From NCBI GenBank assembly GCA_964558465.1, contig CAZLEF010000042.1, positions 1-58,576 on the forward strand: a stretch of DNA of 58,576 bases, in the 5' to 3' direction. The translations under genes and the position numbers were made by a program. This document shows, piece by piece, positions 42,076 through 50,160 of this stretch. The number at the start of each line of letters is the position of its first letter. Within the stretch, counting starts at the first letter, position 1. The DNA is from JACJYC01 sp964558465. Its GTDB lineage: Bacteria > Bacteroidota > Bacteroidia > Chitinophagales > Saprospiraceae. The notes below the pieces were generated by a model. The model ran no database searches. It was not told the DNA's origin and was given only the letters and a program-made list of their open reading frames with translations.

Positions 42076-43695
42076 ATGAAAACTTTCCAAAAAATCCTGT
42101 TGCTGACTTTCCTGGCCCTGATGGCCGCCTCCACGACTTCATCTGCACAAATTTTTCCAACCGGGGAATTATCGCCGGGTATGGAGCAAAATAACAAGAA
42201 GGTCATCGACTTTATGAAAAAATGGAACATTGAAGGCGGCTCGGTGGCCGTTTTAAAAGACGGACGCCTGGTATACGCCAAAGGCTTCGGCATGGCCGAC
42301 GAAGATGCCGAAAGGGCCGCTACCCCCTATACGGTTTACCGCATTGCCAGCGTAACAAAACCCATCACCTGCATTGCCATTATGCAACTGGTGGAACAAG
42401 GCAAGATCAAACTGGACGACAAGGTGTTCGGCGCCAACGGACTTTTGCCCGAATACAACAGCCTGATCACCGACAATCGCCTGCGCCAGATCACCGTGAA
42501 ACACCTGCTCAAACACCAGGGCGGCTGGGACCGGAAAACGGACAGCAACGGCAATGCCTACAGCCCCGAATTTGAACCCACCATCAACAAAAAAACGGAG
42601 ATCACAGCCTCCGAAGGCGAATATACCCGCAAGGCGGTGATGGACTATATGGCCAAAAGAAAACTCGATTTTAATCCGGGTTCAAAGTCCGCCTATTCCA
42701 ATTTCGGTTATTTTGTACTGGGCCGGATCATTGTCAAAAAAAGCGGCATGCTGTATGAAAGTTATATCAAGAAGTACATCTGCGAGCCCCTCGGCATCGG
42801 CAGCATCCAGATCGGCGCGGACACAGAAAACGGCGCCATGGCCGGCGAATCGGTTTATTACGGCGGCAGCGCGTACAGCTATGTCATGGATATGATGGAT
42901 GCCCATGGCGGCCTGGTCGCCTCGGCCCCTGCCCTGGGCTTGATCCTGCGGAGTGTGGATAAAAACTCGCCGATCGGCAAAAAATTACTGAAGCCCGCCA
43001 CCATCGACCTGATGTTCGACGAAGGTCTTTGCTGGGGCCGGAACAATACGTTCAAAACCTGGCATCACAACGGCAAACTCTCCGGAACGTCCTCTTATAT
43101 GATGGTGGGCGACAACGGCCTTAGCGTGGTGGCCTTGTTTAACCGTACCAGCAGCGACAACGACCTCTACAGCGAATTGTACACCCTGATGAACAACCTG
43201 GGCAAAAACGTCGCCTTCCCGGCCCATAACCTCTACGACAACGATGGCTTGTATTGGAACATTAAAACCAGCAACTACCAGGCCAAATTTGATGAAATGA
43301 AGGGCAAAGGCTTCCGCCCGACCGTCATCGAAGGCCATGGCTCCTCCAACAACCCGGTTTTTGACCTGATCTTCAGAAAAGACGGCAAACAGGCGGTCGC
43401 ATTCCACGGTCTTACCTCCGCACAATACCAGGCCAAATTTGACGAACTGATGAAACCTCAATACAAAGGCTGGGATCCTGCCGAGATCAGCGTGTACCAG
43501 GAAGACGGCAAGGTGTTATACGCGGGAACTTTCGTCAAAACCAACCAACCCACCTGGTCAGCGCGGCACGATATGAGCGCAGCGGAATTCAACGCCGAAA
43601 ACACAGCCAAAGCCGGCGCCGGTTATAAACTCGTCCAGGGCAGCAAAACTGTAAAAGCCGGCAAAACTTATATCGGGGCACTGTGGTATAAATAG
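42076..43695 (+). CDS. Serine beta-lactamase-like hydrolase with polyglycine-hydrolase-type repeats
   Basis: 539 residues from ATG 42076, which starts a signal peptide (MKTFQKILLLTFLALMAAST, ending SSAQ); the frame is open to 41935. The class C/D-Ala-D-Ala peptidase core (~40-385) has Ser92 and Lys95 in ASVTKP, Tyr207 in YSNFG and HHNGKLSGT as the KTG-box equivalent. The C-terminal ~130 residues hold two copies of the bacterial tandem repeat (BTRD1) module seen in polyglycine hydrolases, each beginning YQAKFDE. In those enzymes the pair cuts protein substrates, so it may be a secreted protease or esterase instead of a drug-resistance enzyme. It carries the shared motif upstream. Confidence 0.9.
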   Translation: MKTFQKILLLTFLALMAASTTSSAQIFPTGELSPGMEQNNKKVIDFMKKWNIEGGSVAVLKDGRLVYAKGFGMADEDAERAATPYTVYRIASVTKPITCIAIMQLVEQGKIKLDDKVFGANGLLPEYNSLITDNRLRQITVKHLLKHQGGWDRKTDSNGNAYSPEFEPTINKKTEITASEGEYTRKAVMDYMAKRKLDFNPGSKSAYSNFGYFVLGRIIVKKSGMLYESYIKKYICEPLGIGSIQIGADTENGAMAGESVYYGGSAYSYVMDMMDAHGGLVASAPALGLILRSVDKNSPIGKKLLKPATIDLMFDEGLCWGRNNTFKTWHHNGKLSGTSSYMMVGDNGLSVVALFNRTSSDNDLYSELYTLMNNLGKNVAFPAHNLYDNDGLYWNIKTSNYQAKFDEMKGKGFRPTVIEGHGSSNNPVFDLIFRKDGKQAVAFHGLTSAQYQAKFDELMKPQYKGWDPAEISVYQEDGKVLYAGTFVKTNQPTWSARHDMSAAEFNAENTAKAGAGYKLVQGSKTVKAGKTYIGALWYK

Positions 43696-43712
43696 GCGTG
43701 GCGGATAAATGG

Positions 43713-43862
43713 ATTATGATGGTTTATGATGGTTTATGATGGTTCAAGATGGTTTATGATGGTTCATTATCGTTATGCTGCCGTTGCCCCAACAACAATG
43801 AACAACAATGAACAACAATGAACCACAATGAACCACAATGAACCACAATAAACCACAATGAA
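43713..43862. repeat. Two adjacent simple repeats of opposite sense
   Basis: A GATGGTTTAT/GATGGTTCA run (43713-43766) is followed by an AACAACAATG/AACCACAATG run (43790-43862). The second is close to the reverse complement of the first (CATTGTGGTT against CCATCATAAACC), so together they could fold back. Confidence 0.75.
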
Positions 43863-43997
43863 CTAATTTAAACCCCTGATTCGCATTGTTCATTGTAGTT
43901 TTCAAACCTTGAGAACAGTTTCAAAGATTATCCCAAAAACATATCCATCCGAACGGCGCAAGGCGAAAGCCCGGCGCCGTTTTTTCAATTGTTGATT

Positions 43998-44077
43998 CCA
44001 CGCCTGTGGCGTGGCAAGTCGTTGATGCGTTTTTTTGTTTATTCGTTGAAGTGCGTGCCACCACGCCTGTGGCGTGG
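43998..44077. repeat. 17-bp palindrome CCACGCCTGTGGCGTGG, copies 2 and 3
   Basis: Exact copies at 43998-44014 and 44061-44077 of the palindrome first seen at 37144. Confidence 0.85.
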
Positions 44078-44221
44078 GCGTGGTTGATGCGTTGATTCGA
44101 AGCCAAAAAATCGAACCCCCGCCCAGGCCTCTCCATGTTTCCGGGTCCAGGCGGGTACCACGCCGCAGCGTGGCCAATCATTCCTCCAAAGGTTCAGGGA
44201 ACTCCTATGGAGAGTCCTATG

Positions 44222-44312
44222 TACAATCAATCGAACCCACCTACGCTGAAGCTACGGCCTCCGGACGACGAAGTGTCGCCCTATAGCGGACGGAATCGGC
44301 GGGCGAAGCCAA
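44222..44312 (-). repeat. ~90-bp inverted repeat, copy 2
   Basis: Reverse complement of 40600-40690. The two copies enclose the 40941 and 42076 genes. Confidence 0.85.
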
Positions 44313-44367
44313 TCGAACCAATCGAACCAATCGAACCAATCGAACCAATCGAACCAATCGAACCAAT
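44309..44367. repeat. 9-bp tandem repeat (AATCGAACC)n
   Basis: Six to seven units directly following the inverted repeat and ending 17 bp before the shared promoter motif of the next gene. Confidence 0.85.
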
Positions 44368-44384
44368 AAAAAAAACCCTCCCTT

Positions 44385-44413
44385 GGGGTCATTCCCGAAA
44401 GTGAAAACACCCT
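44385..44413 (+). promoter_or_regulatory. Shared two-part motif before the Cys-rich peptide gene
   Basis: GGGGTCATTCCC at 44385 and ACACCCT at 44407 (offset 22), 54 bp before the start codon, the same distances as for the beta-lactamase-like gene. Confidence 0.6.
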
Positions 44414-44460
44414 ATATCAAACAATCAAATTGCTTCATCATTTTTAAACCTAAATTAATC

Positions 44461-44883
44461 ATGACAACGTTCAAAAATTTCTTTTTCCTTTCAATTCTGG
44501 CCCTGGTTGCCGTTGTTTTCACAGCCCAAAACACCCAAGCCCAATCGAGCGCCGGTTCGCCTGCACTGGTCTTCAGCGCTGACGACGAAGCGGATTACAA
44601 TGTAGCCCGCATACCCTCCCGGCTGGAAGACGGCCGCCACGTCATCGCAACCCATAAAAAAACACGCACCCAGATTATCGCCGTGATCAAAAGCGGCAAA
44701 CTCGCCCAGATCGGCGTATTGCCTGCCGGCGGAAGCTTCAAGGCTTTATCGCCTGCCGCCAGCCCCTGCAACAATGTGATCTGCGGTACCTGGCAAATCA
44801 AAAAATGTTTCACTACGCCCTGGGGCAGTTGCATCTGTGTCTGCGGCGCCTGGATCACGGCTGCGGGCGGTGCGGGGAATTAA
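44461..44883 (+). CDS. Small secreted Cys-rich protein
   Basis: 140 residues: a signal peptide (FFFLSILALVAVVFTAQNTQ, cut after AQ), a polar region of ~75 residues, and a compact tail with six cysteines in the pattern C-x4-C-x7-C-x7-C-x-C-x-C, ending in a Gly/Ala stretch. There are no other cysteines. The layout signal-propeptide-Cys-rich core resembles secreted toxins or bacteriocin precursors, but I recognise no family and no modification enzymes are nearby. The next gene is a secreted papain-like protease that could process it. It shares promoter motif and leader with the beta-lactamase-like gene. Intact start at ATG 44461. Confidence 0.75.
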   Translation: MTTFKNFFFLSILALVAVVFTAQNTQAQSSAGSPALVFSADDEADYNVARIPSRLEDGRHVIATHKKTRTQIIAVIKSGKLAQIGVLPAGGSFKALSPAASPCNNVICGTWQIKKCFTTPWGSCICVCGAWITAAGGAGN

Positions 44884-45495
44884 ATAGTGGTCAGTTGACA
44901 GTGGTCAGTTGACAGGGAACAGTGTGCAGTCTCATAAATAAGGTTGACAAGGGCCTCGTGGCATGACATCGATATGGAGTCGAAACCCTTTGTGAACCTT
45001 GTGATTCCCTGGTGTTTTTGTGGTTAGAGCACACCTGCACAAAGTTGAAAAAGAAAACTGACCGCAAAATCCCTGAATCAAAAAGGAGTCATCCCGAATT
45101 TTGGCATAGTCCAGGGTTCGGGATGAGCTTTAAGGAGCTACTTGTCTCAAAGCTGCGGAATTGAGGAATCGAGGAATTGATGGGATCAGTTCGGGATGAA
45201 TTTTAGGAGGCTACCTGTCCTCCCTTGGAGGTTCTCCAAGGGTCAATACGGGCCTATATACCTTCGGGAAAGCAGCCGTTTGAAAAAGACGGCGGTCGTT
45301 GTGGCAACGGGCGAAAAACATCAACAATCACCGCGCCACGGCGCGGTGTAATCGTCAATCATCAATCAAAAAATGGGATTGATGAATGATGAATGATGAT
45401 TGTTGATGTCAGGAGCAAAAAATTCGGGATGATTCCTGTTTTTCTCTCATCCCCGGAACATTTTCCCGGTTCAGCACACCCTTTTAAAAAGCGCC
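44884..45495. other. 612-bp intergenic region with repeats and promoter motif
   Basis: Contains a GTCAGTTGACAGTG tandem (44888-44920), a 31-bp direct repeat TTCGGGATGA...GTC (45116-45146 and 45190-45220), a palindrome CACCGCGCC/GGCGCGGTG (about 45330-45349), a CAATCAT/ATGATTG fold-back (45351-45405) and the shared motif at 45454. No gene. Confidence 0.65.
45454..45482 (+). promoter_or_regulatory. Shared two-part motif before the papain-like protease gene
   Basis: CGGAACATTTTCCC at 45454 (weaker first half) and ACACCC at 45476 (offset 22), 20 bp before the start codon. Confidence 0.5.
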
Positions 45496-46944
45496 ATGAA
45501 ATACACTGCATCCATCCTGTTCCTGTTGTTTATTCCGGCTGGATTGTCAGCGCAAGGCCTTGAGTTCGAAGACGAGACCTATTCCGCCCTCCCACGGCTT
45601 GCCCCCCTGGAAGGCCATAAAGACGGGGATCTGCCCGCAAGCGTCGATCTGTCCGCCTTTTGCCCCCCGGTGCGCAACCAGGGCGACGTGTACTCCTGCG
45701 TCGGCTGGGCGGTCGGTTACGGAGCGCTGACCATCAAAAAAGCCATTCAAAACCGTTTGGCTGATAAAAAGGCAATTGCCGGCCAGGCTTATTCCGCCAT
45801 GTTCATCTACAACCAGATCAAACGCGAGAGTTGCACACAGGGCGCCCGGATTTCCGACGCGCTGAAATTGATCCGTCAAAAAGGCGATTGTCTGGCCAGC
45901 CAGTTCGACAACGATGTGGAGGATTGCGAAAAACTGCCCGACGAACAATTGCTGACCCAGATCCGGCAGGACACCATCGCCGACTATCTCGCTTTGTTCG
46001 ACCTGCAGGCCCAACCCGATGAAAAAGTACGCCGGACCGTCCGGGCGCTGGCCCGCCAGGAACCCGTGATCATCGGAATGGCCGTTCGCAAAAATTTTTA
46101 TCAGCTTCACCAGGCCAAATACTGGTGGCCCAACCTGGGGAATACCACCCCGGCCGGCGGGCATGCGATGGTCGTAGTAGGATACGACCTGCCCTCCGCT
46201 TCCTTTTTGTTGTACAATAGCTGGGGAACCGAATGGGGCGACCACGGGTTTATCCGCATCAAGTTTGTCGACTTCGGCGTACATTGCAAATACGCATTTA
46301 TCCTGAAACTGGGCGAACAACAGCCTGTAACCAACGTGACCGCCGCATATCCCCTGCGGTCTATCGCCGGCGCTGCAGCACTCAACTACCTGGACGGATC
46401 CATTCCGGACGGCGAACCGGTTTTCCGGCGGACAAAAGTGACTTCATTGGGCACAGGCGAGTATATTTGCAACAAAAAGACCTGGCAGACCGGTCAGCTT
46501 TTTCAATTAGCTGCCTGGGCAGAACAACAAGGGCTATATTTATACGTTTTTTCGATAGACCCCGTCCAAACGGTTCATATTCACTGGCCCCGGACGGCCG
46601 GTCTCAATCAGCAATTCAAAGGGCTCAACGAATCGGCCCTTTTACTCGACCCGCAAGCCAAAGCAACTATCCCGGGCCCGGACAAAGCCCTTCAACTTGG
46701 CCGGCCCGGAAACGACGTGCTTTTCCTGCTGTTTTCTACCCGCGAAATCAAACATCTGCCGTTTATTGCGGCTAAAATGCGCCATGTCTCCGAACGCCGC
46801 CGCGAACATCTGGAGGCTATACTGGGCAAACACCTGGTACCGCTGCCGGATATTCAATTCGCGCCGGACCAATTATCCTTCACCGCCGAAACGCGAAGCG
46901 AGGGGTATATCGTGCCGTTGGCGATTGTTTTAAGTGCGGAATAG
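45496..46944 (+). CDS. Papain-family (C1) cysteine protease, exported
   Basis: 482 residues with a signal peptide (ends GLSAQ). The C1 domain (~45-275) starts at PASVDLSAFCPPVRNQGDVY and has catalytic Cys68, preceded by the oxyanion Gln in RNQGD, His223 in GGHAMVVVGYD and Asn241 in YNSWGTEWGDHGF. Residues ~330-480 form a second domain with LFQLAAWAEQQGLYLYVFSI and VHIHWPR, resembling DUF4384, which often accompanies caspase-like proteases. It has no long inhibitory propeptide. Position between the Cys-rich peptide and the caspase, plus the shared motif, suggests a joint secreted system. Confidence 0.92.
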   Translation: MKYTASILFLLFIPAGLSAQGLEFEDETYSALPRLAPLEGHKDGDLPASVDLSAFCPPVRNQGDVYSCVGWAVGYGALTIKKAIQNRLADKKAIAGQAYSAMFIYNQIKRESCTQGARISDALKLIRQKGDCLASQFDNDVEDCEKLPDEQLLTQIRQDTIADYLALFDLQAQPDEKVRRTVRALARQEPVIIGMAVRKNFYQLHQAKYWWPNLGNTTPAGGHAMVVVGYDLPSASFLLYNSWGTEWGDHGFIRIKFVDFGVHCKYAFILKLGEQQPVTNVTAAYPLRSIAGAAALNYLDGSIPDGEPVFRRTKVTSLGTGEYICNKKTWQTGQLFQLAAWAEQQGLYLYVFSIDPVQTVHIHWPRTAGLNQQFKGLNESALLLDPQAKATIPGPDKALQLGRPGNDVLFLLFSTREIKHLPFIAAKMRHVSERRREHLEAILGKHLVPLPDIQFAPDQLSFTAETRSEGYIVPLAIVLSAE

Positions 46945-46964
46945 TGGGCAGTTGATGCGTTGAT

Positions 46965-47040
46965 GCGAAACGGCAGCCTTCGCATCAACGAATAAACGAA
47001 TAAACGAATAAACAAATCAACCACGCCTGTGGCGTGGCAA
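46965..47040. repeat. AATAAACG simple repeat and palindrome copy 4
   Basis: Units of AATAAACGA lie at 46990-47015, then the 17-bp palindrome at 47021-47037. Located in the 141-bp gap before the caspase gene. Confidence 0.75.
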
Positions 47041-47085
47041 GCCAAATCAACATAAACCATCGTAACCATTGAAAACCATTGACCA

Positions 47086-50000
47086 ATGAATCCCAAATTC
47101 TTTTTACAGATAATCGTTTTATGCATATTGCCCGTTTTGGGCCTTACCCAGCCGGGCGCCCCGGATTGGGAATTCCGGTTCGGAGGCAGCGCGCAGGACG
47201 AATTGCGCCAGATCCTGGAAGCCTCCAACGGCTACCTCCTGGCGGTTGGCGAAACCCAGTCGGGGTCCAGCGGCAAATCGGACGGCCTCTTGCTCATTCT
47301 CGACCACAGCACGGGCCGCAAACTGGTTGAAAAACGCCTCGGCGGCCCCAAAGCCGATGGGTTATCGGGCATCGTGCAAACCTACGACGGCTATTTCCTG
47401 CTGGCGGGTTATACCGAATCTGCCGGTCAGGGCAAAAAAGACGGCTGGCTGGTCAAAATCGACGAAACCGGAACGGTCGTATGGGAAAAAACCTTCGGCG
47501 GCCCGGGCGACGACCATTTTTCGCATATCGCCCTCCTGCCCGACGCCTCCCTGGCAGCCGCCGGGCAACGCGACGGCGGCGACAAAGGGGATATCTGGCT
47601 GGCACTGATCAGTGAACAAACCCTGATCGGTGAACAAATCCTGGGCAAAAACAAGTACGCCGCCGTGAAAGGTATGACCGTGGCCGCCGACGGGCAACTC
47701 GCCATCGCCGGCAATACCGGCGCAGGTATCGGCAACGGCAAAGGGGATGTTTTCCTGCTCAAAACCGACACCAAAGGCAAAATCGCCTGGGAAAGGACCT
47801 TCGGCGACAAAGAATGGGAGGAGGCCGCCCACCTGATCGCTACCCCTGACGAGGGTTTCGCACTGGCCGGCATGACCAACTCCAGTGGCGCGGGCGGACT
47901 GGATATGTGGCTCGTCAAAACCAACAACGCCGGGTTCCAGCAGTGGCAGGAAACCTACGGGGGCAAAGACGACGATATGGCTTTTTCGGCAGGCGTCCTG
48001 CCCGACGGCGGATATATCGTCGCAGGCCGTTCCAAGTCTTACCACTCCGGCGCCCGGTCTTTCAAAGGTTATGTTGTTAAAACCCGATCCGGCGGTCAAC
48101 GGGAATGGGAATGGAACCACGGCGGTCAGAAAGGCGACGCCGTCAACCACCTGGCCGTCCTGCACAACGGCCGCCTGGTGGCAGCAGGCCAGAGCGCTTC
48201 CGACGCCCAGGGCGCCGATGACGCCTGGGTTTTTGGTTTTTCTGATTCCAAACCTGCATTTGTTGGCAATTTCAAGGGCGCCGGCATGGATCATTCGGTC
48301 GCCACCTTGCGCACGGCCGACGGTCAACTGCGGCCCAATGAACGCTCTTTTCTTTCTTTCACCGTGTTCAACCAAAGCCAGACCGATATCCCCGACATCC
48401 AGGTGGCCGTCAGGCAGAACAAAGGCGCAAAAGGTCTCCGTTTCTGGGATCAAAATTACTTCGGCAGCCTGAACGCCGGCGGCAACCGCGAAATCCGCAT
48501 TCCGGTCTTTGGCGATGCAGGCCTGAGTTCCGGCGACAACGAACTGAACATCACCCTGCAAAGCGGGGCCCAGGAACTGACCACCTTTACCGCTGCCTTT
48601 AAAACCCTCCAACCCCGGGAAGCGGCGGTGGAAGTCGACAATTTCACCTTCGAAGACAGCCGCACCTCCGATGAAGAGCTGATCAAGGTGGTGCTGCACA
48701 ACCCCGGCGATTTTCCGGCCAAACCCGTGATTGTCCGTTTCGAGCCGCCGGCCGGCATCCAGGCGGTAAGCGCCAGGGAGATCAACATTGCCCAACTGGC
48801 GCCCCATGCCAGCCATACCGTGGAATTTGTGTACAAACGAACTGAAACGATGCGGACGGGCCAGTTGGCCATCCCTTGTACCGTAGACTTTGGCGGACAA
48901 AAGATCCGGAAAACCCTGGAACGCGGATCCGCTATGGGCAAAGAGGTTTTTATGGTCCTGACCCAACCCAACGAGACCGAAACGGATATTCAAAATATCA
49001 TTTCGAATAAAGGGGTTTTTGACGTTCAGGTCGCCGTGGGTTCCAACCGCGCCCTACAGCAGAAGAATTTTAAGGTCCTCAACAACAGCGTCGTGGTGGA
49101 CGGCTCCAAAATGGACGAAGTGAACCTGTCGGCCGGCAAAAAGACCGAAAGCCAGCACGCTTATGTTTATTCCAACAAGATCCACCTGCAACCCGGCGAG
49201 AACCGGCTGGAGATCGAGGTGGAGACCCCTGACGGCAAATTCCGCACCAAAACCATTCTGGTCCATTACGAACCCCGGCAACCCAACTTGCATATCCTGG
49301 CCATCGGGCCGTCTCACCAGGATCTGAACTATACCAGCAAGGACGCCGCCGACTTTGCTGCCGCTTTCCAAAGCCAGGCAGGTCCGCAGAAGTTATTTGG
49401 CAAGGTATTCACCCATACCCTGGTGCAACCCGAAGAAACCGAAGCCGACGATATCCGCGAGGCGGTCACCGACCTGGTGTTCCAGTACGAAAACCCGGCT
49501 GCAGCCCGGCGTATTCTCGACCAGGATGTATTGCTGGTTTTTATTTCCAGTCATGGCAAAAACAGCCGCGACGGATTCAAATTGCTGCCTTCCAATTACG
49601 ACCCGCGGTATGAGCGCATCCGTTCCATCGACTTCCAAGAGGATATCGTCCAGGAGTTGAACCGGATCCAGTGCAAAAAAGCCGTTTTTATCGATGCCTG
49701 CCATAGCGGCGCAGCCGACAGCAAGGAAATGACGGACCTCGCCCGCGCAGACGCCCTGACCCAGTTGGCCGCCCTCAATCCGGGCCTGAACACCATGTCT
49801 TCCTGCGGCGCCAATGAAATGTCTTACGAGGACGCTGCCTGGCAGAACGGGGCTTTTACGGAAGCCATCCTCGAAGCTTTTGCCAATACGCCGGTAACAG
49901 GACCGAACGGAACTTATCAGGCCGATGCCGACAACAACAGCATCATTACCCTGGCGGAGTTGTACAACTACCTGCGGCAGCGTGTACCCCAGATGGTCAA

Positions 50001-50100
50001 ACAACAAAAACCCGGCGCCCCGACCAGCCAGGCCCCTTTTATGCCCGGCAATGAGATGGATGCCCGGCTTTTGTCGCTGTTTGTGGTTGAAAACCAATAA
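47086..50100 (+). CDS. Exported caspase-like (C14) protease with beta-propeller
   Basis: 1004 residues with a signal peptide (FLQIIVLCILPVLGLTQ). Residues ~25-400 are six or so propeller blades of the type FGGSAQDELRQILEASNGYLL...AVGET, residues ~410-690 Ig-like/CARDB-like beta domains, and ~725-1000 a caspase p20-like domain with His823 (FISSHGKN) and Cys872 (FIDACHSG). Bacterial caspase homologues (metacaspases/orthocaspases) usually cut after Arg or Lys and act in stress or programmed death. An exported, propeller-bearing form is likely to act in the periplasm or outside. It lacks the shared upstream motif but lies 141 bp after the papain-like gene, so it may be read through. Confidence 0.92.
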   Translation: MNPKFFLQIIVLCILPVLGLTQPGAPDWEFRFGGSAQDELRQILEASNGYLLAVGETQSGSSGKSDGLLLILDHSTGRKLVEKRLGGPKADGLSGIVQTYDGYFLLAGYTESAGQGKKDGWLVKIDETGTVVWEKTFGGPGDDHFSHIALLPDASLAAAGQRDGGDKGDIWLALISEQTLIGEQILGKNKYAAVKGMTVAADGQLAIAGNTGAGIGNGKGDVFLLKTDTKGKIAWERTFGDKEWEEAAHLIATPDEGFALAGMTNSSGAGGLDMWLVKTNNAGFQQWQETYGGKDDDMAFSAGVLPDGGYIVAGRSKSYHSGARSFKGYVVKTRSGGQREWEWNHGGQKGDAVNHLAVLHNGRLVAAGQSASDAQGADDAWVFGFSDSKPAFVGNFKGAGMDHSVATLRTADGQLRPNERSFLSFTVFNQSQTDIPDIQVAVRQNKGAKGLRFWDQNYFGSLNAGGNREIRIPVFGDAGLSSGDNELNITLQSGAQELTTFTAAFKTLQPREAAVEVDNFTFEDSRTSDEELIKVVLHNPGDFPAKPVIVRFEPPAGIQAVSAREINIAQLAPHASHTVEFVYKRTETMRTGQLAIPCTVDFGGQKIRKTLERGSAMGKEVFMVLTQPNETETDIQNIISNKGVFDVQVAVGSNRALQQKNFKVLNNSVVVDGSKMDEVNLSAGKKTESQHAYVYSNKIHLQPGENRLEIEVETPDGKFRTKTILVHYEPRQPNLHILAIGPSHQDLNYTSKDAADFAAAFQSQAGPQKLFGKVFTHTLVQPEETEADDIREAVTDLVFQYENPAAARRILDQDVLLVFISSHGKNSRDGFKLLPSNYDPRYERIRSIDFQEDIVQELNRIQCKKAVFIDACHSGAADSKEMTDLARADALTQLAALNPGLNTMSSCGANEMSYEDAAWQNGAFTEAILEAFANTPVTGPNGTYQADADNNSIITLAELYNYLRQRVPQMVKQQKPGAPTSQAPFMPGNEMDARLLSLFVVENQ

Positions 50101-50160
50101 TAATTCACCAAAAACGAACGGATCTTTTCGGGCCTTCCAGACTTGAAAATCCGGTAATCC

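Larger units (their letters stand above)
43696..44460. other. 765-bp intergenic region full of repeats
   Basis: Holds GATGGTTTAT units (43713-43766), AACCACAATG units (43790-43862), two 17-bp palindromes, copy 2 of the ~90-bp inverted repeat and a 9-bp AATCGAACC array. No protein-like ORF was found; short ORFs here are translations of the repeats. Confidence 0.75.
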
